Shown here: piece by piece, positions 1 through 10,500 of the stretch | Layout: every line of letters begins with the position of its first letter | Numbering within the stretch: the first letter of the stretch is position 1 | Assembly: GCF_001625695.1 (NCBI RefSeq) | Contig: NZ_AUXY01000133.1 | Location: forward strand, 1-64,000 | Origin: Pseudoalteromonas luteoviolacea H33-S | GTDB taxonomy: Bacteria; Pseudomonadota; Gammaproteobacteria; Enterobacterales; Alteromonadaceae | Direction of reading: 5' to 3' | Length of the DNA: 64,000 nt | Program-made: the position numbers and the translations under genes | The notes under the pieces: generated by a model | Seen by the model: the letters and a program-made list of their open reading frames with translations, nothing else | Database searches by the model: none | What the model was told of the DNA's origin: nothing

Positions 1-48
1 GCCTATTTGATCAACAAGGCAAATCAAAACTAAAAAGGAACGAGGTTC

Positions 49-627
49 ATGGATAATCCTATAAGTAAATTTAAAGTGTGGTGGCAGGACTCACAGGCTA
101 ATAGCCCTTTAAATCAAAAAAATGCAGTGTGTGTATCTACTCTTGATGAGGGCGGTTTTCCATCAGGGAGATTTGTCGATTTAAAAGCTGTCAGTGATGA
201 AGGCTTCGTTTTTTGCTCTTATATGGACTCAGAAAAAGGCAAGCAGATTTCGCATAACTCAAAATCAGCTATGACTATATGGTGGGATCATGTCGGCTAC
301 CAGGTTCGTGTTATCGGCCATGCAAAAGAGATTTCAAAAATTGAAGCCGATAGGTTTTGGGAAAAAAGAACAAGAAGTGCTCAGTTAACAACGTCTGCTT
401 TTGAACAAAGTGCACCGCTTGAATCAGAAAGCCTTTTAGAAACGCGTTTACAGAAAGCGTCTATAAAATTGGATGGTCAGCCTGTGCCAAAACCTGATAA
501 TTGGGGAGGTTATGTCATTAAGCCGGTCTCAATTGAGTTTCTTACGTTTCGAGAGAGCAGGCTTCATTTGCGGGAATTATATGAGCGCACTGACGGCTAT
601 TGGAGCAAACAACTCCTTCAACCGTAA
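49..627 (+). CDS. Pyridoxamine 5'-phosphate oxidase-family flavoprotein
   Basis: A 192-residue protein of the PNPOx split-barrel family. The characteristic C-terminal dimerisation segment is visible: a WGGY motif followed by RLHLRELY, which corresponds to RLHDRFLY in E. coli PdxH and carries the Arg/His that contact PLP. The N-terminal half has the FMN-barrel pattern, with RFVDLK followed by GFVFCSYMDSEKGKQI. By family knowledge it would oxidise pyridoxamine/pyridoxine phosphate to PLP in the cytoplasm using FMN. It is about 25 residues shorter than classical PdxH and divergent, so a PhzG-like or other PNPOx role is possible. The start is supported by AAGGA/GAGG immediately upstream. It stands alone. 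Confidence 0.8.
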   Translation: MDNPISKFKVWWQDSQANSPLNQKNAVCVSTLDEGGFPSGRFVDLKAVSDEGFVFCSYMDSEKGKQISHNSKSAMTIWWDHVGYQVRVIGHAKEISKIEADRFWEKRTRSAQLTTSAFEQSAPLESESLLETRLQKASIKLDGQPVPKPDNWGGYVIKPVSIEFLTFRESRLHLRELYERTDGYWSKQLLQP

Positions 628-702
628 ATGACATACTAAGGTTGTTAAATAGCGAGTTGATACGTAATTGAATTTGCAGTAGTGATACATGGCAAGGAAA
701 CA

Positions 703-993
703 GTGAAGTACCTATTTATAATTCTGTTAAGCCTCATACTTGTGGCCTGCAATGGTGATAACTATCTGCGTGGTGAGGTAAAGCCATCGACGAATGGTAA
801 AACATACTTTGGTGTCATCGATGATAATGGTGGTGAGTGTGGCCCTTTGCTCTTAGACGGTAAACCATGGAGTTTAGCGTTGGGTGAGATAACAGAAATT
901 GAGGCTGGCGAACACACTATTCACTGTGGTGTATCAATTAGTTTCACTGTGCCTGAGGGCGTTATTTTTAAATTTGATTATTGGGGACCATAG
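703..993 (+). CDS. Small predicted lipoprotein
   Basis: A 96-residue protein with a lipoprotein signal peptide: a positive N-terminus, a hydrophobic stretch and the lipobox LVAC with Cys16. The mature part is short, with further Cys residues, and I recognise no family. A GTG start at 703 is preferred because AAGGA lies just upstream and it gives a clean signal peptide. A GTG at 682 would add seven polar residues ahead of it. Likely anchored in a membrane facing the periplasm. Confidence 0.6.
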   Translation: MKYLFIILLSLILVACNGDNYLRGEVKPSTNGKTYFGVIDDNGGECGPLLLDGKPWSLALGEITEIEAGEHTIHCGVSISFTVPEGVIFKFDYWGP

Positions 994-1104
994 CCATATT
1001 ACAAACGTTTCATCTTATGAGGCCAAACTAGTAGGGCTTCACTTCCAGCTCGTTAATTTTCTTATTGTTATTGTGCGGGTTTGACGAGGTTATAGGGAAT
1101 AACA

Positions 1105-1554
1105 ATGAACATTCGACCATATACACAAAACGATCTTGCGGCGATTTTTGATATATATCGTCGCTCAAAGCTTGATGAGCTTAAGTTTGAGGAGAAAGTA
1201 TTTACACTCCTGCCACTGGAGGAAGATAAGGAGCGGTTAAGAGGTTTAATGGAGTCACAAATATATGTGTATCAAGAACAAGGCCAAATTCTAGGGTTTG
1301 GCGCTAACTGTGGACATGAAATTCGCGCATTGTTTGTCGCTCCGAAGCATAGAGGGAAGGGAGTAGGGAAAGCATTGTTTGAGTTTTTATTGTCCAATAT
1401 ACATGGGCAGCCGTGCTTATATGTGGCAAGCACAAACCAACCAGCTAAATACCTATATCATGAGTATGGCTTTAGTGTCACAGAAACATTTGAAACTACA
1501 TATAATCAAGTATCTGTGATAGCGCAAAAAATGGTGCGTATGGCTTCAGTTTAA
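1105..1554 (+). CDS. GNAT-family N-acetyltransferase
   Basis: A 149-residue single-domain GNAT protein. The acetyl-CoA-binding motif A is clear: IRALFVAPKHRGKGVGKALF, with RGKGVG as the pyrophosphate loop. The C-terminal part shows the usual LYHEYGFSVTETFE (motif B). The family transfers acetyl from acetyl-CoA to an amine, but the substrate cannot be read from sequence. A typical length and the ATG with GGGAA upstream support the model. It lies between unrelated genes. Confidence 0.85.
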   Translation: MNIRPYTQNDLAAIFDIYRRSKLDELKFEEKVFTLLPLEEDKERLRGLMESQIYVYQEQGQILGFGANCGHEIRALFVAPKHRGKGVGKALFEFLLSNIHGQPCLYVASTNQPAKYLYHEYGFSVTETFETTYNQVSVIAQKMVRMASV

Positions 1555-1905
1555 ACATCAGTAACTCAAGGACAGGCACATACTTATTGTTCAAAAAACT
1601 TGTTAATTGAAATTTAGTATGGTGTTTAAATTTAAAGGTGCCTGTCCTATTTGAAGTCTCTAATTAGACTATTAGCCCAGCATACCCTCATTCAAGACAT
1701 GAGGAACGTAATAATATGTTTAAGACTAACTCGGAGGTGTTTAAAAAAGTCATAAGCCTTGTGGTTTCATTGCATTTTTTTAATTTTAGTAAAATGTAAT
1801 GTTCATAAATTTTAAGGACATAGTTGTTTTTCAAGCAGCTTGATTTAACACGCATACAACGACTAAAAGAAAATAAAGTATGCCAAAGCAAGAATGGATG
1901 TTTAT
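1555..1905. other. Intergenic region upstream of PD40 protein
   Basis: About 350 bases without a gene. They hold the inverted-repeat element at 1569-1648. The rest is AT-rich and probably includes the promoter of the following gene, but no convincing -35/-10 pair was identified. Confidence 0.4.
1569..1648. repeat. GGACAGGCAC inverted-repeat element
   Basis: Perfect 11-bp arms, AGGACAGGCAC at 1569-1579 and GTGCCTGTCCT at 1638-1648, enclose an AT-rich 58-bp loop. Related copies of the GGACAGGCA core recur at 3134, 5983, 50801, 51638 and 51733. The motif therefore behaves like a small dispersed element. A link to REP/IS200-type mobile elements is inference only. Confidence 0.6.
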
Positions 1906-2880
1906 ATGAAAAAACAAAATACAGTCGCAAAAATAGCGTTATTGATTTCAGTGTTTTCAGCTCAGTGGACTGTACAAGCTGATGATAAGTTAACAGCCAT
2001 TTTAAACAACCTAGAACCGAAGTTGTTTGCACCAAATATTGTATCTACCAATCAATTTGATTATGGTTCTAGTTTATCTCCCGATGGCAAAAAGTTTGCG
2101 TTTGTTAGGGCGTTGGCCCGATTCTCACACAGTGCGCTTGTCATTACTCATAAACAAGGGGGTAGTTGGCAAACTCCAACTTTAATGCCATTTAGTGGCG
2201 AGTTTCATGATACTAACCCGTACTTCTCCAAAGACAGCAACACATTTTACTTTACTTCCAGAAGGCCCATTGAAGGATCTGATAAAGGTATATTTAAAAT
2301 GTGGCAAGTAAACTTTGATGGCGATAAATTTGGTCAGCCCGAGTTAGTGCCTGGTAAAATTAACGGTGATCATAATGTGATCTATCCGACTGTACACACT
2401 AATAAAGATATCTATTTTTCATCTGTTATAAAAGGTTCTAAAGGGGGTATGGATCTCTTTATATCTAAGTATCATCCTCAAGGTTATCTAGCGCCAACTG
2501 AGATTTCAGAGCTTAACTCCACGGCCAGTGATGCAGATCCAGAGGTATCAACGGATGGAAAAGTGCTATTTTATACTTCAATGAGAGCGGGCGGTTTAGG
2601 GCACTATGATTTGCATGTATCGGTTAAGCAGAAGGATGGTAAGTGGGGGGAGCCTATCAATCTAGGCGACAAGATTAATTCACGTAGAATGGACTCAGAT
2701 CCTATTTTATCAGCTGACGGCAATACGCTATTTTTCTCAAGTGATAAGAATCCAGAAGTGAAGGCCGTAAAAAATTATAATGAATTACTGAAACGACAGG
2801 AGAGTATTCATAATGGTCTTATGAATATTTATAGTGTCGATATAACCGAGTTAAATAGCTACCTTCGCAATAATATCTAA
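1906..2880 (+). CDS. Exported PD40 (WD40-like) beta-propeller protein
   Basis: Has a Sec signal peptide (MKKQNTVAKIALL... ending near VQA|DD) followed by repeated PD40 blades of the type SPDGKKFAF, SKDSNTFYFTSRR, STDGKVLFYTS and SADGNTLFFSS. The family resembles the TolB propeller and is thought to bind proteins or peptides. No catalytic domain is present. Two related exported PD40 proteins occur at 32762 and 35662. An in-frame ATG 12 bases upstream (1894) is possible, but the start at 1906 gives a standard signal peptide with GGATG about 8 bases upstream. Function unknown, location periplasmic. Confidence 0.75.
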   Translation: MKKQNTVAKIALLISVFSAQWTVQADDKLTAILNNLEPKLFAPNIVSTNQFDYGSSLSPDGKKFAFVRALARFSHSALVITHKQGGSWQTPTLMPFSGEFHDTNPYFSKDSNTFYFTSRRPIEGSDKGIFKMWQVNFDGDKFGQPELVPGKINGDHNVIYPTVHTNKDIYFSSVIKGSKGGMDLFISKYHPQGYLAPTEISELNSTASDADPEVSTDGKVLFYTSMRAGGLGHYDLHVSVKQKDGKWGEPINLGDKINSRRMDSDPILSADGNTLFFSSDKNPEVKAVKNYNELLKRQESIHNGLMNIYSVDITELNSYLRNNI

Positions 2881-3258
2881 GCCATCAATCACAATACTTA
2901 TTGCAATAATAGGAAAACATGTAGATTTATTTGCATGTTTTTCTGTTTGAACTCTATTACTAGAGGCACAAAGCTTTGTTATTGCTTCAACGCTATTGTA
3001 ACGTGCCTAATTATGTAGTTGCCTTGTCGCTCCACGTTTTAGCTCGACAAACAAGGGGCAGCTCCAATTTTTGCCTCAGCATTGCTTTTTTGAGTATGAG
3101 CGGGCAAATGGAGGCAAATGGGAGGAGGCAAATGGGACAGGCAAGATTTGTCCACAACGCCGTACAAAGTCCATCTACCAAAATACTGATGAGATATTTT
3201 CTTTCAGAGGAGGAGAACGGCTACAGGTTTTTGAATTACCTAAAGCCGTAAGACCTAG
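2881..3258. other. Intergenic region with short direct repeats
   Basis: Contains the terminator at 2914-2943, then three direct copies of GGCAAATG at 3103-3110, 3113-3120 and 3127-3134. The last copy abuts GGGACAGGCA (3134-3143), a member of the GGACAGGCA motif family. No gene is supported here. Confidence 0.45.
2914..2943 (+). terminator. Hairpin terminator after PD40 gene
   Basis: AAAACATG (2914-2921) pairs perfectly with CATGTTTT (2934-2941) over a 12-base loop and runs into TTTTTC. It lies 33 bases after the stop codon. Confidence 0.6.
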
Positions 3259-4728
3259 TTATGTAATGCTTGGCATTGTTCGCCCTGCTAGATCTGCAGG
3301 AAAGCCTCTTTCTAGGGCAAGGTATTCAGCCCTTTGGGCGATTTGTTGTTCAGATATATCGCTAGTCATGGAGGTATCAACAAAGCTATTTCGACAGTGT
3401 TGTGAGTTTTCGTCAGTTAACAAACCAAGTTCGACTAATTTATCAAAGATGGTATTTGCCGCTGGCAGGGCAGACGATGCCTTGACGATTTCACATCGAG
3501 CATAGCTATTTGATTGAAAAGCCACATCAGCAACCCTTAGTGTCGCGTCAGCACCTGGTATTTGCTGCGCCCCATACATAGGGCGGCCACCAACATCAGC
3601 ACTATTAAAATCAGGAATATAGCCAGCTACTTTTTCGATAGCTTTGGCGGTTCTTTCATTGATGATTTGTTCGTCCCACTGATGATTTACTTTTCTGATG
3701 TATTTGCTCGGTAACTCTGGTTGAGCACTTTCCTGTTTAGACGACACTAACCCATCCTCAAAAAGGGTAATGTCAGGCGTCATTGCGTGTATTTGAAAGT
3801 AACCATTAGGGTATGGAGTTAACTGCGTCATGCCATCTTTAGTGCCTCGAGTACCATGAAAGATAACTTCGGGCCATTTAGTCTGGGTGTCATTCCAACG
3901 GCTAATATAAGCGGCTTTAAATTCAACCATACGCTTTGGTTTGGCACCTACCATGTCATCAATGGTACCAGTTCTAAACCCACAGGCATTAATTAGATAG
4001 TCTACTTCAAATGTCTCATCTATGCCCGAGCGTGTTGTTTCAATCATCCATTTTTGTGCACTGTTTTGTGTGACTGAAGTCACTTGAGTGCTTGTGAGTA
4101 ACTCACAATGTGGACTATTTTCTAGTGCTAAACTGGTTAATGCTGCTAGCCTGAAAACGCTAATGCCATATTCTTGTACTAAAAAGATCGGGAATTTAAG
4201 CCGCGTTAAATCTGTTTGCTTCGCAAAGGCTATCATCCATTCATCGGGGGTTTGTGGATGATTTGGAACCGATAATTGCGACAATTTTTCAATGTCTGCG
4301 CGTTGGTACAATCTAAAATACTCGGATGCAGGCCCCAGTATTTCATTTTGAGGATCTGACTCGACGAGCCTCTGATATTCCCTCTGCAGCACTGTTAGCC
4401 TAGATATAACATCGCTTGGTTCGCCTTTATCGTGCGATGGTACAGCCACGATTGTCGGCCTGTAATCTATGGCTTCTTGATACAGCTTTGCTGTATTAAT
4501 CGATTGTTTTAATAAATCGATACACTGCTGATCTGATATTTCTCTATATAAATTGCCCCCTGCGTGCAGGTGACACATTGGCGGGCCATTGACTAAGCTA
4601 CTCTCTTTTTCGAAAAGTAATACGTCAGCGCCTTGTTGGCTTAATTTTAATGCGATGGTTGCACCGCCAATACCACCGCCTATGATCCCGACGCGAGTAT
4701 TGGCAAACTTTGGCTGTTTATTTATCAT
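3259..4728 (-). CDS. FAD-dependent oxidoreductase (DAO family)
   Basis: A 489-residue flavoprotein. The N-terminal Rossmann motif VGIIGGGIGGATIAL (GGGIGG at residues 17-22), followed by an acidic LLFEKE strand end, binds the FAD ADP moiety. A second conserved patch, LINACGFRTG, is the FAD-contact strand typical of the DAO/malate:quinone oxidoreductase superfamily. The substrate is unknown, and it is not a clear match to any named enzyme I recall. It lies 54 bases downstream of gph on the same strand, so co-transcription is likely. Confidence 0.75.
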   Translation of the reverse strand: MINKQPKFANTRVGIIGGGIGGATIALKLSQQGADVLLFEKESSLVNGPPMCHLHAGGNLYREISDQQCIDLLKQSINTAKLYQEAIDYRPTIVAVPSHDKGEPSDVISRLTVLQREYQRLVESDPQNEILGPASEYFRLYQRADIEKLSQLSVPNHPQTPDEWMIAFAKQTDLTRLKFPIFLVQEYGISVFRLAALTSLALENSPHCELLTSTQVTSVTQNSAQKWMIETTRSGIDETFEVDYLINACGFRTGTIDDMVGAKPKRMVEFKAAYISRWNDTQTKWPEVIFHGTRGTKDGMTQLTPYPNGYFQIHAMTPDITLFEDGLVSSKQESAQPELPSKYIRKVNHQWDEQIINERTAKAIEKVAGYIPDFNSADVGGRPMYGAQQIPGADATLRVADVAFQSNSYARCEIVKASSALPAANTIFDKLVELGLLTDENSQHCRNSFVDTSMTSDISEQQIAQRAEYLALERGFPADLAGRTMPSIT

Positions 4729-4782
4729 GCTCTACACAATAATGGAAATGTTAAAACGTCAAACTTCAAAAGGCTGAGCTTG

Positions 4783-5481
4783 TTAATGCGCTGATTCTGC
4801 AACGGGAGCTAGGGCTTCAATGATGTCGGCAAAATTATCTAACACCAGTGATGCGCCATGGCTATTAATGTCTTCACCGTGATTATATCCATAGGTTAAA
4901 CCGATACTCTGCATCTCTGCTGCTGTTGCTGCAAAAATATCGTTTTTCGAGTCACCTATCATTAAACACGACGATGCTTTAACGCCGAGCGTTTCACATA
5001 CGTAAATCAACTGCATAGGGTCTGGTTTGCGTTTTGGCAAGCTGTCTCCTCCGACAACCATTTCGAAAAGGTTGTCTAGACCTAAGTGCTTTAGAATAGG
5101 GCGAACAAACTGCTCTGGTTTGTTTGTAACAATGACCAAACGATAACCATCACGATGCAAGGTTTCTAATGTGCTTTTTACATTGGGGTATAGTGTTGTA
5201 TCAACACATACATTTTGTTCGTAATAAGCTAGAAAAATTGAAAGTGCTTTTTCGACGTAAGCGGGATCCAAATCAGGGTTGATGTCAATATGACCTGATA
5301 ATGCTCTTTTGGTTAACACGGCTGCGCCGTTACCAACCCAACTGCGGATCGTGTCGGTAGGGTAGGGTTTCATGTCTAATTCATGTAGCATTTGATTAAT
5401 GCTGAGCGCTAAATCGGGCACACTGTCTATCAATGTGCCATCCAAATCAAATAGCAATACGTTTTTGTCGGTGAATTTCAA
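4783..5481 (-). CDS. gph: Phosphoglycolate phosphatase, HAD superfamily
   Basis: A 232-residue HAD hydrolase. Motif I is FDLDGTLIDS with nucleophile Asp12 and Asp14. Motif II is VIVTNKP, and motif III/IV are the Lys of RKPDP and MIGDSKNDI. The helical cap has the Gph/PGP pattern (SWVGNG). By family it dephosphorylates 2-phosphoglycolate, clearing a product of DNA repair and metabolism. The usual rpe/trpS neighbours are absent, and an FAD oxidoreductase follows it instead. The exact substrate within the Gph/PpaX group is inferred. Confidence 0.85.
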   Translation of the reverse strand: MKFTDKNVLLFDLDGTLIDSVPDLALSINQMLHELDMKPYPTDTIRSWVGNGAAVLTKRALSGHIDINPDLDPAYVEKALSIFLAYYEQNVCVDTTLYPNVKSTLETLHRDGYRLVIVTNKPEQFVRPILKHLGLDNLFEMVVGGDSLPKRKPDPMQLIYVCETLGVKASSCLMIGDSKNDIFAATAAEMQSIGLTYGYNHGEDINSHGASLVLDNFADIIEALAPVAESAH

Positions 5482-6107
5482 TGTAAATTCCTAATATTGG
5501 CCCTAGTTTAAACCGCGCTAGTGTATCTTTAAAAAGAGCCACTTTCTACGGCTATCCTAGCTAAATCTTTGTGTTCTGTGTAAACCTTGTTGAACTGAGT
5601 TTTGTTCTTAACGTTTTAAGATTTTTGCACCAGAACTGTTATCCAAACGACTCTGTAATACGCCCCCTAAGTATTTTCGGTTCAAAAAAAATAATGAGTT
5701 TTTCTACAAATGGATAAGATGGTTTGCATTGCGATATCTTTGACGAACCGTGGTGAGCAGGAAATTTGGTTATCTTTACAAAAGCCAGATAATTGGCTTT
5801 AGATAAGAGACCATTTCCAGCGAATGGTTCGTGGTGAGCTGAGCTAATTAAACAACCACTATCATGCCTCGCTGAAGCTCAGTGATAATTTAGGGTGGGT
5901 AAGTCATGCCCTAACTCGAGACATCTTCAAAATATATCTGTCCTAGTTGTTCTTCTATTTGTCCTTCAGTTCGCTTTAAGAAGTGCCTGTCCGGTTTTGA
6001 GCGCGATTTTGAGGTTGGTTTTGCTAGTCATTTACTACTTTAAAAATACATTTAATAATTTTATATTAAAAACAAAAAAGGCCTAATTTCAGGGAGGGTA
6101 AAAGTAC
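5482..6107. other. Long intergenic region
   Basis: No convincing gene in 626 bases. Visible structures are a small hairpin, AAGCCA-GATAAT-TGGCTT near 5783-5800, direct repeats of CGTGGTGAGC near 5748 and 5829, and GTGCCTGTCC at 5983-5992. The last is the reverse complement of the GGACAGGCAC motif found elsewhere in the window. Confidence 0.4.
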
Positions 6108-6545
6108 ATGAATTACACTTTACGTAAAGCAAATGACGGTGATTTGGATTTTTTATTGAGCCTGCGCCGAATAACAATGGATAACTATTTGTTAAGTGAT
6201 GGGGTGGATATAAGCGATAAAGAGCATATCTTCCGCATAAAATATAACTTTGAAGACGCTCAGATAATCCAAGTCAACAATAAAAATATTGGATTGTTTA
6301 AAGCTAGTTTCATTTCTGAAAAATCACAATGGTATATTTTTCAGATACAAATACTACCTTCATATCAAGGTTTTGGAATAGGTAGGAAACTAATCACTGA
6401 TTTATGTGATAAAGCGAAAAAAGACAAACTATCGGTAGGCCTAAGTGTTCTCAAGAGTAATCCTGCGAAGAACCTTTATGACGCGCTTGGGTTTCAGGTT
6501 GTCGGCTCAGATTGTTCTGAATATGAAATGGAGTACGGTGCTTAA
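6108..6545 (+). CDS. GNAT-family N-acetyltransferase
   Basis: A 145-residue GNAT protein with motif A QILPSYQGFGIGRKLITDLC (QGFGIG being the acetyl-CoA pyrophosphate loop) and motif B NLYDALGFQVVG. The N-terminal YTLRKANDGDLDFLLSLR is typical of the family. Substrate unknown. The start is supported by AGGGAGGG about 8 bases upstream. Lies between two long gene-free stretches. Confidence 0.85.
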   Translation: MNYTLRKANDGDLDFLLSLRRITMDNYLLSDGVDISDKEHIFRIKYNFEDAQIIQVNNKNIGLFKASFISEKSQWYIFQIQILPSYQGFGIGRKLITDLCDKAKKDKLSVGLSVLKSNPAKNLYDALGFQVVGSDCSEYEMEYGA

Positions 6546-7014
6546 CAAACGTGACAACAAGATAATAAGTAAAGCGATTGGATTGCAAGCCAATTTTCTA
6601 ATTTGAACAAGTTACTTGTTATTACACACCCTCATAGCAATAGGTGGTTTTGCGCTTGTTTATTAAACGAAAGGCTTGGACATAGACATTATCTATAATG
6701 TATATGATGTGTGCTTTAGTGTTGGTTTCTGGAGTGTTGCAACATATGAGGTTTACATACAATTTACTATAACTGAATGTTCCTTGTTTAAAATGTTTGA
6801 TTGCGCTTATATCGATGCATTAGTCTTTGATTGGTAAGTAAGCTAGGGTAACTTTCTTGACATATTTGCTGCGATTTCTAGGCTGCAAGTTTAAAATTCA
6901 TTCCAATGATATCTCGCCGAAAATGCCGATTATAAGGTTGGATTTGTTCGTACATTGTAGATATTATGCAAGTTAGTTTTGCAGTTTATGATTGGTGTAT
7001 TAAATTAGTTATAT
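6546..7014. other. Gene-free stretch
   Basis: 469 AT-rich bases. I see no gene, strong hairpin or repeat. Confidence 0.4.
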
Positions 7015-7257
7015 ATGAAACCAGAAAAGCCAACAATACTTGGGAGTAATGAATTTAGACCATCAGCTAGGTGTCCTAATTGTAATTTAATAATGTATTT
7101 GGGGAATCGCTGCCCGCATTGCAACCATTTGTTAAATCATCCAGAGCAAAAAGCGCAGCATGAGTTCTGGAAGAGAACGCAAAGAGAAGGGTACATTAAA
7201 GGGGGTATCTTCTTTTCTTCATTTTTTATATTCATAATTCTAATCTTTGGTCTATGA
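7015..7257 (+). CDS. Small zinc-ribbon membrane protein
   Basis: An 80-residue protein with two zinc-knuckle pairs, CPNC and CPHC, separated by 11 residues, which forms a likely zinc ribbon. A single hydrophobic C-terminal helix (GGIFFSSFFIFIILIFGL) would anchor the ribbon to the inner membrane facing the cytoplasm. No named family is recognised. No clear ribosome-binding site precedes the ATG, so the start is less certain than the frame. Confidence 0.65.
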   Translation: MKPEKPTILGSNEFRPSARCPNCNLIMYLGNRCPHCNHLLNHPEQKAQHEFWKRTQREGYIKGGIFFSSFFIFIILIFGL

Positions 7258-7491
7258 GCAGTTAATTCTATCAAACGAGAAATTTTTATTAGTGCATTAT
7301 GGTTTTTGGTTGCCACGGCTGTTGCTTGGGTATTTTAAATCTATACCTTCTAATGTTTGTTATAATTTATTTTTTTGATACAGCCTACTTAAATATGAAA
7401 ACGATTATTTTAATCGATGACTAACTTTAGGTAAGATAATGTGAGCGTCTTTTTTAAGATTGCTTTGTTATGTATCTAAATAGGTAAATAT

Positions 7492-7526
7492 TCAGCGACT
7501 GACACACTCTGTATGACAGTCGCTGA
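7492..7526 (-). terminator. Hairpin after the LRR lipoprotein gene
   Basis: TCAGCGACTG (7492-7501) pairs perfectly with CAGTCGCTGA (7517-7526). It begins nine bases past the stop codon of the minus-strand LRR gene. No strong U-run follows, so termination efficiency is uncertain. Confidence 0.5.
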
Positions 7527-7534
7527 TCAGCGGG

Positions 7535-10500
7535 TTAGTAGTAATACGCCATAAAGCACATATTACCAGTACAAGAAACATTGTAGTCGAGGGTCAAATT
7601 ATATAGATATTCAATTGAACTGATATCGACTTCTGACAATTCGTTGTTATGTAACTGGAGGTAGCTTAATTGGCTATTATTTGCGAGGTCGACAGTGGTT
7701 AACTTGTTGCTGTCCAGATATAACTCTACAAGTGCACTGTTATCACTCGTATTGAGCTGCGTTAGCTCGTTGTTGTCAGCTATTAAATTTGTTAATGCTT
7801 CACTTTGGGTAATATTTAGTTGGGCGATATTGTTTCGACTTACTTTTGCGTAGGTTAGTTCAGGCTGCTCAGACAAATCAAGTGCACTTAGTTGATTATC
7901 GTTCACATGTAGCTCAGTCAGCATTGAGTTGGCGGCTATAGTAAGTTTGGTCAAACTATTGTTGCTTGCATGTAATGTCTGCAATGAAGGGTTTGCAGTG
8001 GTATCTAGGTCAGTCAGCTGGTTGTAGTCTACATTAAGAGTAATGAGAGATGGGCTAGACGCTAGAGTGAGCTCTGAAAGTTGGTTATTCACTGCCTCTA
8101 GTTCAATTAGGGAGTCATGGCTTCCCAAAATCAGTGATGATAAGTGATTTTCGCTTATATTGACTTTAGTCAGTAATGAGTGACTGCTCAGGTCAAGTTG
8201 TGTTAGTTGATTTGAATATACATCCAAATTTTGTAGTGCTGAGGCTGAAGATAACGCAAGTTCTGCTAATTGGTTATTACTAACATTAAGTTTCTTGAGT
8301 ATGCTAGCCCCATCAAGATTAAAAGATGTGAGTAAGTTGTCAGAGGCCTCAATAGATACTAGAGCAGGTGTATTTGTTACTGTTAACGTCTCTAGTTTGT
8401 TATCGTTTACATTTAGTATCTCTAACTTAGGTTGATCTGAGATATCCAAAGTTGTTAACTCGTTAGAGTATGCAGTTAGAAAGTACAATTCAGTATTTTG
8501 GGTTATGTCTAATTCTTGAAGCTTATTGTTAGATAATGTAACACTTTCCAGAAGTAAGTTGTTGGATAGGTCAATTTCGGTTAGCTGATTGTTCGAAAGG
8601 TATAAAGAGGATAAGGCGATATTATCGCTAATATCCAATTGATAAAGTTGGTTATATTCCAATGATAAATATGATAAAAGCACATTGTTAGATAAGTCTA
8701 TATTGGTTAGCTTATTGTTCGAGGCGTATAGGGTTATCAACTCCGGATTATTGGAGACATCTAGCTCAGTCAAAGCATTGCCGTTAACAGCCAAGTAATT
8801 CAGTTCTGTATTGCGTTCAAGGTCAAGACTAGTAAGTTGTAACCCATTGGCAGAAAGAGAGTAGAGCTCTGGCATACCAGACAGGTTAAGTGTCTTTAGT
8901 GGCAAGTGACTTAGCGATAATGAGTTGAGTTGAGAGTGAACGGATAAGTCTAAGTCATTTATCTGTATATCGCTTAGTTCTAGCCTAGTAAGCCGTGTTA
9001 AATGAGACAAGTCTATGTCTTTTATGTAAGAGCTAATACGGAGCTCTCTGAGATCAGGTATGGCAGAAAGGTCTAGCTGTGCTAGTCCGTGAGCAGATAC
9101 AGTCAGTTCCTCAAGCTGCGAGTTGTTAGATAAGTCGAGTGAAGCGAGCTTATCACTATAAACGTGAAGGCTGTGAAGCTGATTATTATAAGATGTGTTG
9201 AGGCGGTCTATTCCCCGCGCATTTACATGAAGATTTTGCAACGATTTATTTGAAGAAATGTCGAGTTTATCAAGCTCTGAACTGTATATTTGCAGTGTTT
9301 TTAACGCTGTATTATTTTCAACATTAAGTGTTGTAAGGGTGCTGCTCTCAAGTGTTAATTGGGACAGAGCGGTATTTTTTGACACATCTATTGTTTGCAA
9401 ACTATCCGAAAAGACGCTTAATTCTGCCAGGCTGGCATTTTTATCTAGTTTAATGCTTTCAAGTTTGGAGTCTGAAACTGACAGTTTTTCAAGTGCTTTA
9501 AAGTTCGAAAAGTCCAATTCTGTAAAACCATGGCCAGAGACGGATAGTTCAGTAAGCAATTCATTAATAGGGAAACTAAGTTTTGTAAGTTGGTTATTTA
9601 ACAGGTGAAACTCTGTAAGCATTGGGTTGTGCGAGATGTCCAGTTGAGTCAGTTGGTTATTCTCTACAAAGAGTTTTGAGAGATTCGGTAACCCTGTTAA
9701 ATCTAATGTCGAAAGCTTGTTATCCGCCAGTCGTAATTCCAACAACTCTGGATTTTGCGACAGTTTAATTGTGTTTAATGCATTATTCGCAAGATCGAGT
9801 GATTGCAAATGCGGATTATTCTTTAAATTTACGCTTGTTAGCGCATTCGAAGATAAATTTACATTCTTCAAGGCAGTATTCTTACTGAGGTTGATCTCAG
9901 ATAGTTGGTTTTTTGATACTGTCAAAAATGTCAGGTGTTGAGCATCTGAAAGATCTAAGTTTATTAGTTGGTTGTCAAATAGCTCTAAATGGTTCAAGTT
10001 TTGCGAGTTAGCTAAGTTTAAAGTGGTTAGTGGGGTATGTGTGATAAACACATGACGTAATTCAGAGTTTTGTGACAGATCTAGCTGAGTAATATTGACT
10101 TCGCTGAGGGATAAATAGTTAAGTTTTGGGTTGTCAGAGAGTTGTAAATTGGTAATAAATGCATTTTCAATATACAAATTTTCAAGGTGAATATTTGTAT
10201 TGACGTTAAGCTCCCAGAGCACTTGGCTGTTGATTGATAATGAGTGTAACTCGACGTTTTTAGACACATCTAAGGTTTCTAACTGAGCTGCATCTACAGA
10301 CAAGCCTTTGATTTTATGATTCTTTGTGATATCGAGCGCTTTTAGTTGCCCACTGGAAATAGCAAGGTCTACGAGATCTGTGTGGTTAGAGATATCTAAA
10401 GCGTTTAATTGACTTTCATCGATATTTAGCCATTTGAGTTTGGCGTTGTTTGAAATATCAAGCGTTTCAAGGAGTGGGCTAGAGATCTCAAGCCAGTACA

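Noticed and set aside
3071..3505. 144-codon plus-strand frame over the end of the FAD oxidoreductase gene
   Set aside because: It overlaps the well-supported minus-strand gene, has no ribosome-binding site and shows no family.
5895..6086. 63-codon frame before the second GNAT gene
   Set aside because: No ribosome-binding site, composition-driven hydrophobicity, and it spans the GTGCCTGTCC repeat motif.
9258..9941. Open plus-strand frames opposite the LRR gene
   Set aside because: They are antisense shadows of the strongly periodic LRR coding sequence, with no ribosome-binding site or recognisable domain.
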